Shown piece after piece: positions 33,709-44,681 of a stretch of 64,000 nucleotides of DNA. Source of the stretch: Mastigamoeba balamuthi (lineage: Eukaryota > Evosea > Mastigamoebida > Mastigamoebidae); assembly GCA_902651635.1 (NCBI GenBank), contig CACRSC010000061.1, positions 152,741 to 216,740 of the forward strand, read 5' to 3'. The notes beneath the pieces were generated by a model. It was given only the letters and a program-made list of their open reading frames with translations. It had not been told where the DNA came from and ran no database searches. Every line of letters starts with the position of its first letter. The first letter of the stretch is position 1. The translations under genes were made by a program, and so were the position numbers.

Positions 33709-34007
33709 TATCCGGATCTCACAAATTTTAGTAGTGGCGGCGCCGGAGAATCACAATCAACAGAATCAGCCCTGATATCTGCTCCCACGTGGCAGCCCCC
33801 TCCGCTGTGCGAGCTGAGTTCCAAAGGTGGGACTCTGCAGAGAACAACATCCCCCACCCCTTTGCTGGCCCACAGACAACTGTGGAGCAGCTCAGCTCTC
33901 ATGGGCCATTCATTGATTGGCACCAGGGCCACATAAATTGATTCACGGGGTTGACAATTTGGGTTGTTGCTATTTGCGATGGGTGGAGTTGCACGTGTCT
34001 GCGTGTG
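33709..34007. other. Intergenic region, Ddi1 5' side to FHA-kinase 3' end
   Basis: About 300 bp without a gene. ACAAATTTTAG at about 33721-33731 lies just upstream of the Ddi1 ATG and may be part of its promoter; nothing else is recognisable. Confidence 0.3.
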
Positions 34008-36066
34008 CTACTGGTTCCTCGGCTTCTTGGCCGAGCGCGCGGGCATGACGCGCCTCGGTGTCTCCTCGCCGAGCTTGCGCTTTGCCGATTTCCTGGGCGT
34101 CTTGTTGCCCTTGGTCGTGCTCTCCGCTGCTGGTGGCTTGTCCTCGGCCCTCTGCTGGTCGCCTGCTGCTTTCTGCTCTGCTGGTGCCTCGCTCTCCCTG
34201 TTGTTTTCTTTGGCCGGCTCCTCTTTCTTGTCGGCCTTGTCTTCTTCCTTGCTCTCCTTGGCCTCCGAGTCCTGTTTCTCTTCCTTCTTCTCGGCCTTGT
34301 CCTCGGCCACATTGGCCCCGGCTGCCTGCTTCGCTTCGGGTGCTGGCTGTGCGGGGGCGGCCTCGGCAGAGGCGACCGTGACCTTCTCGGTTGGTGCGGT
34401 GGTGAGGTCGGCCTTGAACCACGGGTGGTCCAGACACTGCTCGGCGGTGAGCCTCATCTTCGGGTCGACCACCAGCAGCTTGCGGATGAGGTCCTTGACT
34501 GCGGGTTGCTCATAGACGTGAGGAGATAGTTGGGGGGCCGGAGTGCGTGCTTACCGTTGTCCGAGATGGTGTCCCACTGCGGGGAGAAGAACGTGTACTG
34601 GGCCTTCTGGATCCTTGCAAACATTTTGTTGTTGCCCTCGGAGTCGTCGAACGGCTGGCTTCCGCACAGCCTGCAGGGAATCCGTCAGCCAGTAAGTACG
34701 GGAAGCAGCACAGCCCGTGGGCAAACGCACATGGCGAAGATGATGACGCCTGCGCTCCACAGGTCGACTGCGGGGCTGTAACCTATCCCGCTAAGCACCT
34801 CCGGAGCTGTGGAGGAGAGAGGGTCAGTCCCCCTGCGCAGCAATGGCTGGCTCGTACCGACATACTGCGGCGTCCCGCACATGGTCTGCATGAACTTGCC
34901 CTCGTCGATTACCCTGCTCAGACCAAAGTCCGAGATCTTGATAGTGTTGCTGTCCTTGGCCGCGAGCAGTATGTTCTCTGGCTGCTCGAACAAAGGGGAG
35001 AGGTGAGTGCACTAGTGCTGCGGCCGCCGTGTAAACAGCGAAAAGGAACCTTGAGGTCGCGGTGCGAGATGCCCTGCGCGTGCAGATACTTGATAGCATC
35101 GAACATCTGCCTGGCGATGTTCCTGCTGCGCTCCTCGGTGAACTTGCCCTCGGTGATGATGGCATCGAAGAGCTCTCCCCCCGTGACCCTTAAATGACAC
35201 GGTCAGACCGTGCGTGCACGTGCGCTCCCCCCTCGAGGTGGGCAGCCGACGCACAGCTCGAGGACGAGGAAGATGCGCTTGGTCGTGTGGAACACCTGGT
35301 GCACCGAGATGATGTTGGGGTGGCTGACGGCCTGCAGGATCTTGATCTCGTCCATAATGGCCTCGGGGCGCTTGCTGCTCGTCGCGTTGCGCTTCTCGAT
35401 GACCTTCATCGCGTACTTGGTCCCCGTCGACCTCTCGGTGACCAGCCTCACCACCGCGAAGTTGCCCCTGTTGGTGCCACGCGACGAGCGCTCGTCAGGG
35501 CCCGCGCTGCCTGGCTGTGGTGGGTGGCCCGCACGTTCCCAGGACCTGCTGGAAGTCGTAGAGGGACTGGGGGCCGCCCTCCTCGGACTCGGCCTGCTCG
35601 GCGGCCACGTCGATGAACGTGAACAGAATGTTGTCGACGCCCTGGCGCTTGGGGTCCAGCATCGACACGTCGGACCCGTGGTCGATGATCTTCTGCACGT
35701 CCCTCTTGAGTCTCTCGCCGTTGAGGAACGTCCCGTTGGTGCTGTGCGGTACGAGGAGTGTTGAGTAAATTAACGCGATTATTATGCCGACATGGACGAC
35801 AGAATCGGTGGAAATCAATTGATGGGGGGCGGAGTGGACGGGTCTGACCTCGAGTCCTTGATGAGGACCAGCGAGCCGTCGGGGCCCTCCTCGCGCCAGA
35901 TGGTGAAGTGCGAGCTGCTGATCTCCTTGCTGGGCTCGACGAGGTGCGAGCGGCCAACGACCACGCGGTTCTCGACGAGCTCGATCGTGGCACACCTCTG
36001 CGGCGTGAGCGAGACCAGCCTTCCCCAGGGTTTTTTCGTCTCTGTCGTCGCCTTCGAGTCCGCCAT
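34008..36066 (-). CDS. FHA-domain checkpoint kinase, CHK2/Rad53 type
   Basis: An N-terminal FHA domain (RCATIELVENRVVVGRSH ... SSSHFTIW, then after an intron NGTFLNGERLKRD) is followed by a Ser/Thr kinase domain split over several exons. Visible kinase motifs are YAMKVIEKR (ATP-binding Lys, about 35400), HRDLK|PENILL (about 35060-34970), DFGLSR (about 34915), the activation segment with CGTPQYV and APEVLSGIGYSPAVDLWSAGVI (about 34800-34745). MRLTAEQCLDHPWF closes the domain near 34430. The C-terminal tail is Lys/Glu-rich with nuclear-signal-like KRKLG and KKPRN. FHA plus this kinase type is the CHK2/Rad53/Cds1 layout: it binds phosphothreonine and signals DNA damage. I prefer ATG 36066 (MADSK); an in-frame ATG at 36111 abuts possible promoter motifs. 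Confidence 0.9.
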
Positions 36067-36111
36067 GAGCGCGCCGGCACAGTCCGATGTGAATCTGGCG
36101 GCAAACGACAT

Positions 36112-36627
36112 AAATATCTTGCCGTTTGAAGCGGATATTTATCCTCGCTGTTTGAAACTCGAAAAGTCCCCTTTTCAAACGGCGGAAGCCTGAGCGGAGG
36201 CTTTTCGCGGTGCCTGCCCGGGCTAGGGGTGCCTTGCAACAACGCAAACAACGCAGCGACGCGGCGAGAGGCTGGAGGGCGAGGAGATTGGGCTTTTCTG
36301 ACATGTTTGTTGTATTTTTGTCTTTTGCGGGGCAGCTGAGATGGTGGGGGAGCAGGCGCCACAAGGGACAAGAGCCACAAGAGCCACATGAAAACACAGA
36401 CACGGTGTGGGCGGCGGACGCGGGGGGTGGCAAGGTGCCGATTGCAGGAGGAAGCTGGCGGGGGGAGGATAGCAGGGGGAGCGGAGAGGGGGGTCCGTCC
36501 AGAGAGAACGAGAGCAAACCGGTGCCCTCGGCCCAGATCAGCCCCCTCGGCGCTGCCCCCATCCACCGCCACGCCGCACGCCTCCCCGCGGGCGCCGCGC
36601 AGTCTGTACAAGCAGACAGACCGCCCC
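36112..36627. promoter_or_regulatory. FHA-kinase upstream region with paired AAATATC motifs
   Basis: AAATATC at 36112-36118 and its reverse complement GATATTT at 36134-36140 lie just upstream of the kinase start. CTCGAAAAG (about 36159-36166) and CTTTTCGCGG (36201-36210, E2F-site-like) follow. The rest, up to the coronin stop at 36628, shows no gene. Confidence 0.4.
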
Positions 36628-38504
36628 TCACTGCTGGAGGCTCTTGATGATGGCGTCCTTCTTGGCGATCTCGGCCTCGAGGAACGAGACGCGGTTCCTG
36701 AGCTGCTCGTTCTCGTCCCTGATCTCCTTCTCGCTCTTGGGCTTCTCGGCCTCCTTGACGACGGGCTTGAACTCGTCGGCGGGCTTGGCGGGGGCGACGA
36801 AGCCCGGGGCGTGCGAGAAGGACTGGTCGGGGTCCTTGTTGTCGCCCGACCTCCACTGGTCGCAGGTCAGCGAGGGGACGCCGGCGTAGCAGTTGGGGTA
36901 GAGGTCGTCCTGGAAGAGGTCGCTCTTGCGCGGGACGGTGAAGCTGATGGGCTCGACCTTGGCGTTCTCGACCTTGAAGAGGCGCAGGATCTCGCAGGCG
37001 CTGACGTTGACGGCGCGCTTGGGCAGCATCGCCATGCCGCGCTGGGGCGTGCTCGACTTGTACTCGCTGAGGAAGTAGAAGTAGGGCGCCTGGTCCACAA
37101 TCTCGTAGTAGCGGATGTTGCCGTCGCCCTTGCCCGCGAGGAAGAGCGTCGACGTCTCGGCGTCGTAGAACGGCATGATGACGCCCGACTGCGAGTCGAG
37201 GATCTGGCGGCCCAGCGCCTCGCCGAGGTTCCTGGGGTCCCAGATGCAGAACTCGCGCTCGGTCGTCTTGGTGAAGCCCACCGTGAAGAGCTTGTCCTTG
37301 TCCGTCAGCCACGAGCAGCGCATGCCCTTGTTGCCCTGGTGGCACACGACCTCCGACACGGTCGTCTGCGCGCGCGGGTCCAGCACGCGCAGCTTCTTGT
37401 CGCGGCACGCCGAGGCGATCAGGCTGCCGTTCTTGTTCCACGAGCACGACTGCACGATGTCGCTGTGGCCCCCGATGCTGAACATCTCGTCGCCCTTCTC
37501 AATGTCCCAGATCTTCACCGTCGTGTCCGACGCGCTGCGCGAGGGCGGCGGGGGTCAGCGGGCCCGGCGCGGGCGAGGCGGGGGCAGCGGCACAGCCGCC
37601 ACCTCCCCCGCAGTCTGTCGGTTGTAACAGCGCTATACTTTTTTGACGTTTTGACAAATAAAAGAAGCAAAAGGTCCTCCGAAATAAATAATTCGCCCCA
37701 ACGGCGATCCCAGCAGCCCCGCGGCAGCAGGGCGCGGGCCGGGCCGGCGCGGGCGGCGGGGCCCGGCGCGTGTCCGCCCGACGACGGAAAACAACTCCAA
37801 TTTCAAAAATTGGGGCGCAATAAAGAGAAGCCCCCATAGAAACAAAAGCTACAAAAGGAACACCCCCCTCCACCTCCTTCCTCTGCTCTCCCCACACCCG
37901 ACACCACCGACACCACAGAGGCGCACCTGCTGGCGAGGACGTTGCTGGCGCAGGGGTGGAAGTTGACCGTGCCGACCTTGCGCTTGTGGCCCTGCAGCGT
38001 CTGCACCGGCGTGCTCAGGTTCTCCTTGAGCCCACCCTCGGGGATCGAGCTGCGTGCGGGGTGTGTGCCCGGCGTTAGTAATTAAACGAACGTTCACTCT
38101 CAGCGCCGCCGCGCAATAGCGACCGAGCACAGAGAGCGCCAGCGCCGCGCGCGAGGGCCCACGGGGAGGAGGGGAGGCGGGTACCAGATGCAGATGTTGC
38201 AGTCCTCCGAGGCCGAGGCGACGAGCGAGTCGTTGAAGGGGTGGCAGTCGAGGTCGAGGACGGCGCCCTTGTGGACCGAGACGAGGGGGATCTCGGCGAG
38301 CTTGCCCTGCTGCTCGTAGGGCAGCACGGCGTAGACACCGCCGCCGGCGCTCTGCCACATCATGGCGAAGAAGCGCGTGTTGCACGTGATGAAGTTCGAG
38401 TCCCATGCGTGGTTGGCCGGCTTGGTGCCGAGGTAGCAGTGCTCGGGCTTGGCGGCCGTCCCGAACACGTGGCGGAACTTGGACGAGCGCACGAACTTGG
38501 ACAT
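36628..38504 (-). CDS. Coronin (actin-binding WD-repeat protein)
   Basis: Starts at ATG 38504 with the coronin signature (KFVRSSKFRHVFGT) and runs through a seven-bladed WD-repeat propeller: GVYAVLPYEQQGKLAEIP, CHPFNDSLVASASEDCNI, GHKRKVGTVNFHPCASNVLAS, VKIWDIEKGDEMFSI and DKKLRVLDPRA. The conserved C-terminal extension follows (MLPKRAVNVSACEILRLFKV, SDLFQDDLYPNC). It ends with a short coiled coil of heptad type (IRDENEQLRNRVSFLEAEIA) at stop 36628. Coronins bind F-actin and Arp2/3 and control actin turnover in motility and phagocytosis. Introns separate about 38175-38050 and about 37930-37530. The second is long (about 390 bp) and contains an AT-rich patch with a TTTTTTGACGTTTTGAC motif. Confidence 0.95.
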
Positions 38505-39632
38505 TGGTGAGAGAGCTCCTTGGGCGGGTGGGCTCGACGACCGACGGAGGTTGTTGGGTGGTTGAAAAAGAAAGTGTCTGAGACGCGCAGCCCCTTCACC
38601 TTGTTGAAAAAAAGCCGTTCAACCGAAACCTATCGTTTACGTGTGATACATCGTTGCTGACGTCACTTTTCGAAAAGCGAGATTCTCGGTATCTTCGCCG
38701 TAGACGGACGACCCCTCTCCCCCTCCACCACCCAACCCTCTGCCCGCGCCCTGCCCCGCTGACCCTCCCAGCAGGCGGCACCCACGCTTGGTCGACGACC
38801 ACGCCCCCCTTCGGGTGCCTGTGGCAAGCTTGAGCAGCGTCAGCATGACCACAGGAGCCTTCCTTGCCGTTGCAGGCGGAGAATCTAGAAATATCGCGCC
38901 ATTATGAGGACCACTCAGGGGCATCTCCCTGGCGGGCACTCTGCGTGGGCCGATGCTCGTGGCGACGACGGTAATGTATGTCCGCACTCTGGGCGGCGCG
39001 CGCGGCACGCAGCGTGCCGTGACGTATGCGCTCATCGAAAAGGCGATTTTAGTGCATTGCCATCGTTAATCCCCTTTTTGAAAAATATAAAAAAGCGCAA
39101 GACCCGACCCGCAAAACCCCCTCTCGCGCCACAACCCGCCGGGGCCACCAAGCGCGCGCCCGAGGCGATCTCGCGCCCTTTTTCAAAAAACCCCAACAAC
39201 CCCCGGATACCATCGGCGTACCCCGCGCGGGATCTCCGGCGTATCTTCTGTATTTGCGCCGGGCGCTCAACAACACAAACCCCTCGTCCTCTCGTCCCCT
39301 TCGTCCCCTCCCCCCTCTCTACACACCCGCACCAGAGGACCGAGGACCCGCGCCTCCCGCGCCTCCCGCCCATCCCCCCCTCCTCGCCTCCCCTCGCCCT
39401 CCTCACCGCGACGACGGTAGCAGGCCGGGAGCGCGCGAGAGAGACCAGAGAGGGCCCGACGCCCGCAGCCCCCACTCCCACGACGACCACGCGCACGCGG
39501 CGCCCCATCTCGGCGACGTTCCCCCCGCGCTCGTCGCCGCGCCTCCTCTGCTTCGCCTCCCCGGCCGACGCCAGCAGCGCCCGCCCGCCCCTGTCGCTCT
39601 CGGGCGACCCGTCGTCGTCGTCGCCGTCGCCG
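38505..39632. promoter_or_regulatory. Divergent region between coronin and the Wee1-like kinase
   Basis: About 1.1 kb. It contains a CRE-like TGACGTCA (38658-38665) followed at once by the palindrome CTTTTCGAAAAG (38666-38677), an AAATATC (38889-38895), a second TGACGT...CGAAAAG pairing (about 39019-39043) and a TATA-like GAAAAATATAAAAAAG (about 39079-39094). An open frame from 38904 runs into the kinase, but its upstream part looks like GC-biased non-coding sequence; the TATA-like element lies inside it. Confidence 0.4.
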
Positions 39633-41914
39633 ATGTTCTCGCCCGCGCCGTCGCCGCCTCCGACGCTGCTGGGCGCCGCTGCTGCCACGCCGCGCCGCCT
39701 GAGCGACGGCTGCGGGCAGCGGCCACGGGCGATGCCGACGCCCGACCAGAGCGTGTTCGCGTCGGGCGACTACCAGCGCCGCGCGCGCACGGGCGCAGCG
39801 CCCGCGACGGTCGCCCGCGCAGGCGCCGCCGCGTCTCGCGCGGACCCGCCGCTCGCCGGCGTCCACGTGGCGCCGCAGACGTGCCCCGCCAAGCCCCGCA
39901 AGGAGCTCATGAGCGCCAGCAGGATCCACGCGGCCGCAGAGGCCGCCAGCGCCAGCGCCTACGCCCACGCGGCCGCGGCGGCTGCGGCGGCGGCGGCGGC
40001 GGCGACGCCGGCGCCCCGCGTCAACGCCACGCGGGCGGCGCCCAGGACCACGCCCGAGCTCTCGGCAGGTGCGTCGCCCATCGATTGACACGGGCTTTCG
40101 CGCGCTTTTTTTTTCTTCGTGGCCGCTCGCGTCGTTTTGCGCGGGGTTTTTTTTGCGCGTTTGTTTTGTGGGGGTTTTTTTTTGTTTGTTGCTTTTTCGT
40201 TTTCCCGCCGGGTTTTTTGTGCGGGTTTTTGACTCTGTCAACACAATTCACGCCACTGGGTGCCAAGACGGAGGGGCGTGAGACGCTCGCGCAGCAGTGG
40301 GAGAGCTGGACGTGCCACTGCGTGGGATCGCTGCCCCCTTTGTTGTTTTTCCCCCGACGAGCACACGCTCGCAGCCCGGCCTGCCTGTTCTGTCGTTTGG
40401 CTGTTCCCAGCGTCCCGCCCGCTTTCGCAACTGCAACTGCAACTGCAACTGCGCCGTAGCCGTCGTCTTCGCTTGGGGGTTACGCGTTGCTGACGCGCTG
40501 TCTATCTGCCGCACCTGCAGTGGCGCAGTACGCGGCCGTGTGGACCGAGGGGATGCCCGGGTACCTCGAGTCGCAGTTTGTGCGCGAGTGCGAGCTGGGC
40601 CACGGCTCGTTCGGCACCGTCTGGCGCGTGCGGTGCAAGCGCACGGGCCAGCTCTACGCGATCAAGGGCAGCGTGCAGCAGCACCGCGCGCGGGCCAAGC
40701 ACGAGGTGGAGGCGCTCGAGGCGATGGGCGACCACCCCAACGTGCTGCGCTGCTTCGCGTCGTGGTCCGAGGGCCAGTCGTTCTTCATCCAGCTGCAGCT
40801 CTGCGAGAGGGGCTCGCTCGCCCAGTACCTCAAGAGCAACCCCCCGCTCGACGAGAGCACCATATGGCGCTTCCTCCTCGACATTGTCCTGGTGCCTTCA
40901 ACATTCAACACTTTTTTCACTTGCACATTTGCAACATCCCAAAATCTCGCACTCGGTTTCTGTGCACCGTGTTGCTCACGCGCCGTGCGCCGCCGTGTCT
41001 TTGTGCAGGGAGTGCAACATATACACTCGAGGGGGTTCGTGCACAACGACCTCAAGCCTGACAAGTGCGACGACGCCCGTCTGGTGCCCTCCTCCTCTTC
41101 CCGTCTCTGACTTTCTCCCCCACCCCGCGCAGCTTCTTCATGACGGCGACGGGCATCGTCATCGGGGACTTTGGGTCGGCGCGGAGCATGGCCTCGCTGG
41201 AGCGCGACCGGACAGGAGAGGCCGACTCGCGCTACACGGCGCTCGAACAGGAGTCCTCGGTCGAGGGCGACATGTTCTCCGTGGGCGCGTCGCTGCTGGA
41301 CATGACGGCCGACATCGAGCTGCCCCGCGAGCGCGAGCTGTGGCTCAAGCTGCGCCAGGGCGACGTGCGGCGCGCCGTCCAGACGACCTCTGCCATCGCC
41401 CGCAGCGAGCAGCTCGTGGGGCTCATCGAGGCGCTGATGAGCGCGGACAAGGCGCGCAGGCCGACGTCTGCGCAGGTCCTCGACCACCCGTCGCTGGCGC
41501 TGCTGCGCAACCTGCGCGCCGCGGCAGCCGACGGCTGTGCCGGGCTGCTGCAGACGCCGCAGTCGCGCACGGCGCAGCACAAGAGGCCGAGGCCCGACGA
41601 GGTGTCGCCGCTGTTTGCGCACACGCCCGTCTACGCGCCCGGGGCGTCGGTGCCGCTGACGCCCGACGTCGACGAGGACGTCGTCATGCAGCCGTCGATG
41701 GGCGTCGCGGCGCCCCAGTTTGTCGAGATGCAGGCCGAGACGCCGGCGCAGCACAGGGCGTCGTCGTCACCCGGACGAGGTATCTTTGTCACTCCACGTA
41801 ATCTTATGAAGGTGCGCTGCTGCCCTCCCACTGCCCCCTGCGGCCTGCTTGCCCACGGTTGTTGACATGTGGCGGGATGTGGGCACGGCACAGGACTTCA
41901 ACACGATGTCGTGA
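39633..41914 (+). CDS. Wee1/Myt1-family protein kinase
   Basis: Exons 39633-40068, 40521-40891, 41009-41064, 41133-41811 and 41894-41914 join in frame to about 520 residues. The N-terminus is low-complexity Ala/Pro/Ser. The kinase domain has the glycine loop GHGSFGTVWRV, ATP-site YAIKGS, catalytic loop FVHNDLKPDN, GDFGSAR and the Wee1-typical segment DMFSVGASLLDMTADIELP. Wee1 kinases inhibit CDK1 by phosphorylating it before mitosis. Two departures from the family are visible: HNDLKPDN where family members usually have HMDIKP, and ALEQE where APE is expected. No transmembrane segment follows the domain, which favours Wee1 over Myt1. The start is uncertain; ATG 39633 is the first Met after the TATA-like patch that opens a protein-like stretch. 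Intron 1 (452 bp) is T-rich and carries an AACTGC repeat. Confidence 0.85.
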
Positions 41915-43172
41915 GCTGATCGACGTGCTCCTTTTCCTCCCTTGAACCTCTTTCCCCTCGGCGGAGCGACGAACAACACGGCCAAATGTAGACTATTCCT
42001 TCATTTTCTTGCTCGTTCGTACGCGAGTCAGTAACTCAGTAACGTAACAACGACTTCAACACCACACACCCTGTCCCAATGGCGCCAAGTAGCAGTCAGT
42101 CAAGGCCACTCTGCTTTTCTATTGGATAAACAACTGTTGTGCTGTCTGTCTGCATTACAGGCTACACTGTGTTGCTATGAGGGGAATTTGACACAAGGCA
42201 CAGTGAATGAGGAAAATGTTGTGGTTGACTGTGGCAGTCATTCCAGTTCTGCAGGAAATACCATTTCTTTTCTCCAATTCCATATTGTAGTTATCAATAC
42301 TCAACCCTGCCTGAGTTCAACACAGTGGGTAACATAATGAAGTACCACTTCACTCCAGTGTAAATGATCAAGGGTTTTTTGTTATTTGGATTTGCCATGG
42401 TTAGAAGACGCCATCGCGAGTGAGAAAATTCAGGAATCAGGATTTCCAAAAATTTTGGTCCACCAACAGCCCCAAGCACTATTACCTTCTCAAGCTTGAG
42501 TACTGCCTTCCACTTGCACTCTGAGAGTGTAACAGTAAATGACTTAGTGACAGAACAGGAAAGGAAGAGATATGAGGATGGCAAGCAGCAACTCAGTGAA
42601 GAGAAACAATGGATTTCGAGTCCGAACCCAACTCTTCTGATTCCGTTTCTTTTTCTCCATGAACTCGTCATTGTGCCTTGGTTTTATTGTCAAACAGTAT
42701 GGAAAGAGAGTCACACTCAGAAGCTCAGTGGAGACAAACATGTGGTTACCACAGCTAACATCAAAGTGGTAAAACTGATCAGGAAGCAGACCTTCGTGCA
42801 CTCAAGGCCCTGGGGCACCTACATAGCACCTTTTGCATGCCCTGGCATGTGCCAGAGCTGCCTTCCTCTTCGAAACCCCACCCATATGTGCAGTGGCCCT
42901 GCTCCAGTGGACGCCAATCAAGTACTTCAACAACAAGAATGTCTGTGAGTGCTCTGAGTGCCAAGGAAGACAATGAACAAGAAATGAAAAGAAATGGCCA
43001 AGAAAAAGAGGGAAACACACCACTGGGACTGGTAGGACCCTGCTGCAGTGTCTGGCTGGGGACCACTGGCAGCTCATCCACCCCTTATGCCAGCAAGTAG
43101 CAAAAAGAGAGTGAGGGAGGATATCTGTGAAAAAATAGCTTTGCAAAGGGATCACCTTGGCCTCGCCTCCCT

Positions 43173-43246
43173 GGGGGGTTCTTCTAACTCTATAGACCTG
43201 AAGAGTACATGTTCTCTACTAGTCTACAGAGTTAAAAGAACCCCCT
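43173..43246. repeat. Imperfect hairpin / short inverted repeat
   Basis: The left arm (43173-43197) starts GGGGGGTTCTTCTAACTC and the right arm (43222-43245) ends AGTTAAAAGAACCCCC. They pair over about 24 bases with few mismatches. The loop contains a near-palindrome centred on ACATGT. It lies about 50 bp from the transposase fragment and could be a piece of that element's end. Confidence 0.5.
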
Positions 43247-43297
43247 GAAGGGCCAGAGCTTAGTTCATCTCCTTTTTGCTGGATCTTATTCACTGAA

Positions 43298-43768
43298 TTA
43301 GAGTGGTATCATTCTTGCTGTAATTAATGTGCAGGAGCAAGTACACGAAAACTTGCTCTTGTGCTTTGGATCATTGTCCTCTTGCAGAAACCAGTCCTCC
43401 TTCTTCCTTCCATAGAGCTTCTTTGCAGAGGGCAGAAGGTAGTTCTTATAGATTCCACACATTCTCTGGGAATTGAGAATTCCAGTGAATGTATGGAGGG
43501 CACCAAATCCTTTCTTCAAAAAATAACCCCACACATGAACCTTAACTGGATGTTTGACCTGGTGGGCCACGTAGGTGTGTGCCTTACTCTGCCATACTGC
43601 CACAGGTGGCCTGTTAAGCTTGAATGTAGCCTCATCAGTGAAGAGCACATGGGACCAGTTCCGATTCTGATTTGACTGGGCAAAGAGAACACGATCTGTA
43701 AGTGCCATTTTTGGTTTTGAAGAAAAAGACCATAAAATCATGCTGAGATCGGAAAAATCTCTACCCAA
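43298..43768 (-). pseudogene. Tc1-type transposase fragment
   Basis: An open frame of about 156 codons carries the core of a Tc1 DDE transposase: LFTDEATF (first catalytic Asp), VHVWGYF and the second catalytic block LQEDNDPKHKSK. Both the N-terminal DNA-binding domain and the last catalytic motif with the C-terminus are missing; after the NDPKH block the frame drifts into unrelated residues. The element is dead, and I found no matching pair of terminal inverted repeats. Confidence 0.75.
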
Positions 43769-44681
43769 GATATCATAACAAATGATAATGTTTATATGAC
43801 CTCATTCCTTTTTTAATCAATCCACTTCTTTCTGAGTTACTGGGTACCTGGGACTTATGGCCAGGACTGTATGTAGTACAAGCTAGCCAGATAGAATCAC
43901 ATCTCCAGTGACTGGATCCTTTACACTGCCTCCATTCAGAGATGTCATAGTCCCTTACAGGTGACCTGTGCTATTTTACCATGAAGAATTTATCTCATTA
44001 TAGTTTCCTTTCTTCATTCAGTAAGATAGGAGCTCCAAGACCTTATTAGAGTCTCTTTAGAGCAGAGAGATGAAACATACTGCAGGACAGAGGGAGATTT
44101 CCCCATCAGACAGAGGTTATTTAATTGCACCAAGCCACCACTCAACCAACCCCATGTCATGCTCAGAGGTCCTGGTCCTGCTTGCTGACTATGCCATCAA
44201 GGTGAAGAACAAGAAGATGCACCTCAAGCTCACTGCAGCTGCAGCAGAGGCAGTGGAACTGTCTTTGGCCTTTTTTCCCCAATTGGCAGAAAAGCAGGGG
44301 TGGCACAACATCTCGTCCTGCATTCTCATGGCTGTGGTGCTCCCACCAATACTGTGGTTCCCCTCTTCACCAACCCTGTTAAAGGTTCTCCTCTCTGCTC
44401 TTCCGTGCCCCCCCCCCCCCCCACCTCACTTAACCCCACTGAGCTGATCACGTACCGTGATGATCAGTGGCTTCAGCTGTCTGAAGCTGCACAAAGGGGG
44501 TCACAAGGCCCGAAGCCCAAGCTTCCATCAAACTGGGTGCATGACATCATGCTGTATGATCATCCACATGATTGGGGCAGGTGACAACATGTTGAACTTG
44601 TTCACAGAGTATCTCCGAGAGGTATTACTTCTGTTTGGTTATTTCACCAATGACCTATTCCGGATTCTAATCGAGTCTCAT

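Larger units (their letters stand above)
41915..44681. other. AT-richer intergenic block with mobile-element debris
   Basis: About 2.8 kb with composition and codon use unlike the flanking genes. It holds a broken Tc1-type transposase (43298-43768, minus) and a strong hairpin (43173-43246). Short open frames at 42496-42948, 42837-43100, 44070-44447 and 44300-44584 (plus) match nothing I know and are broken into each other. A C-run lies at about 44410-44422. It looks like old transposon insertions between the Wee1-like and helicase genes. Confidence 0.5.

Noticed and set aside
38904-39632. N-terminal extension of the Wee1-like kinase to the ATG at 38904
   Set aside because: A TATA-like AT patch lies inside it and the translation is not protein-like; a later start at 39633 is preferred, with moderate confidence.
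42496-42948. 150-codon frame considered as a piggyBac-type transposase remnant
   Set aside because: A few Cys and Trp positions look suggestive, but no catalytic motif or clear similarity is visible; left as unassigned debris.
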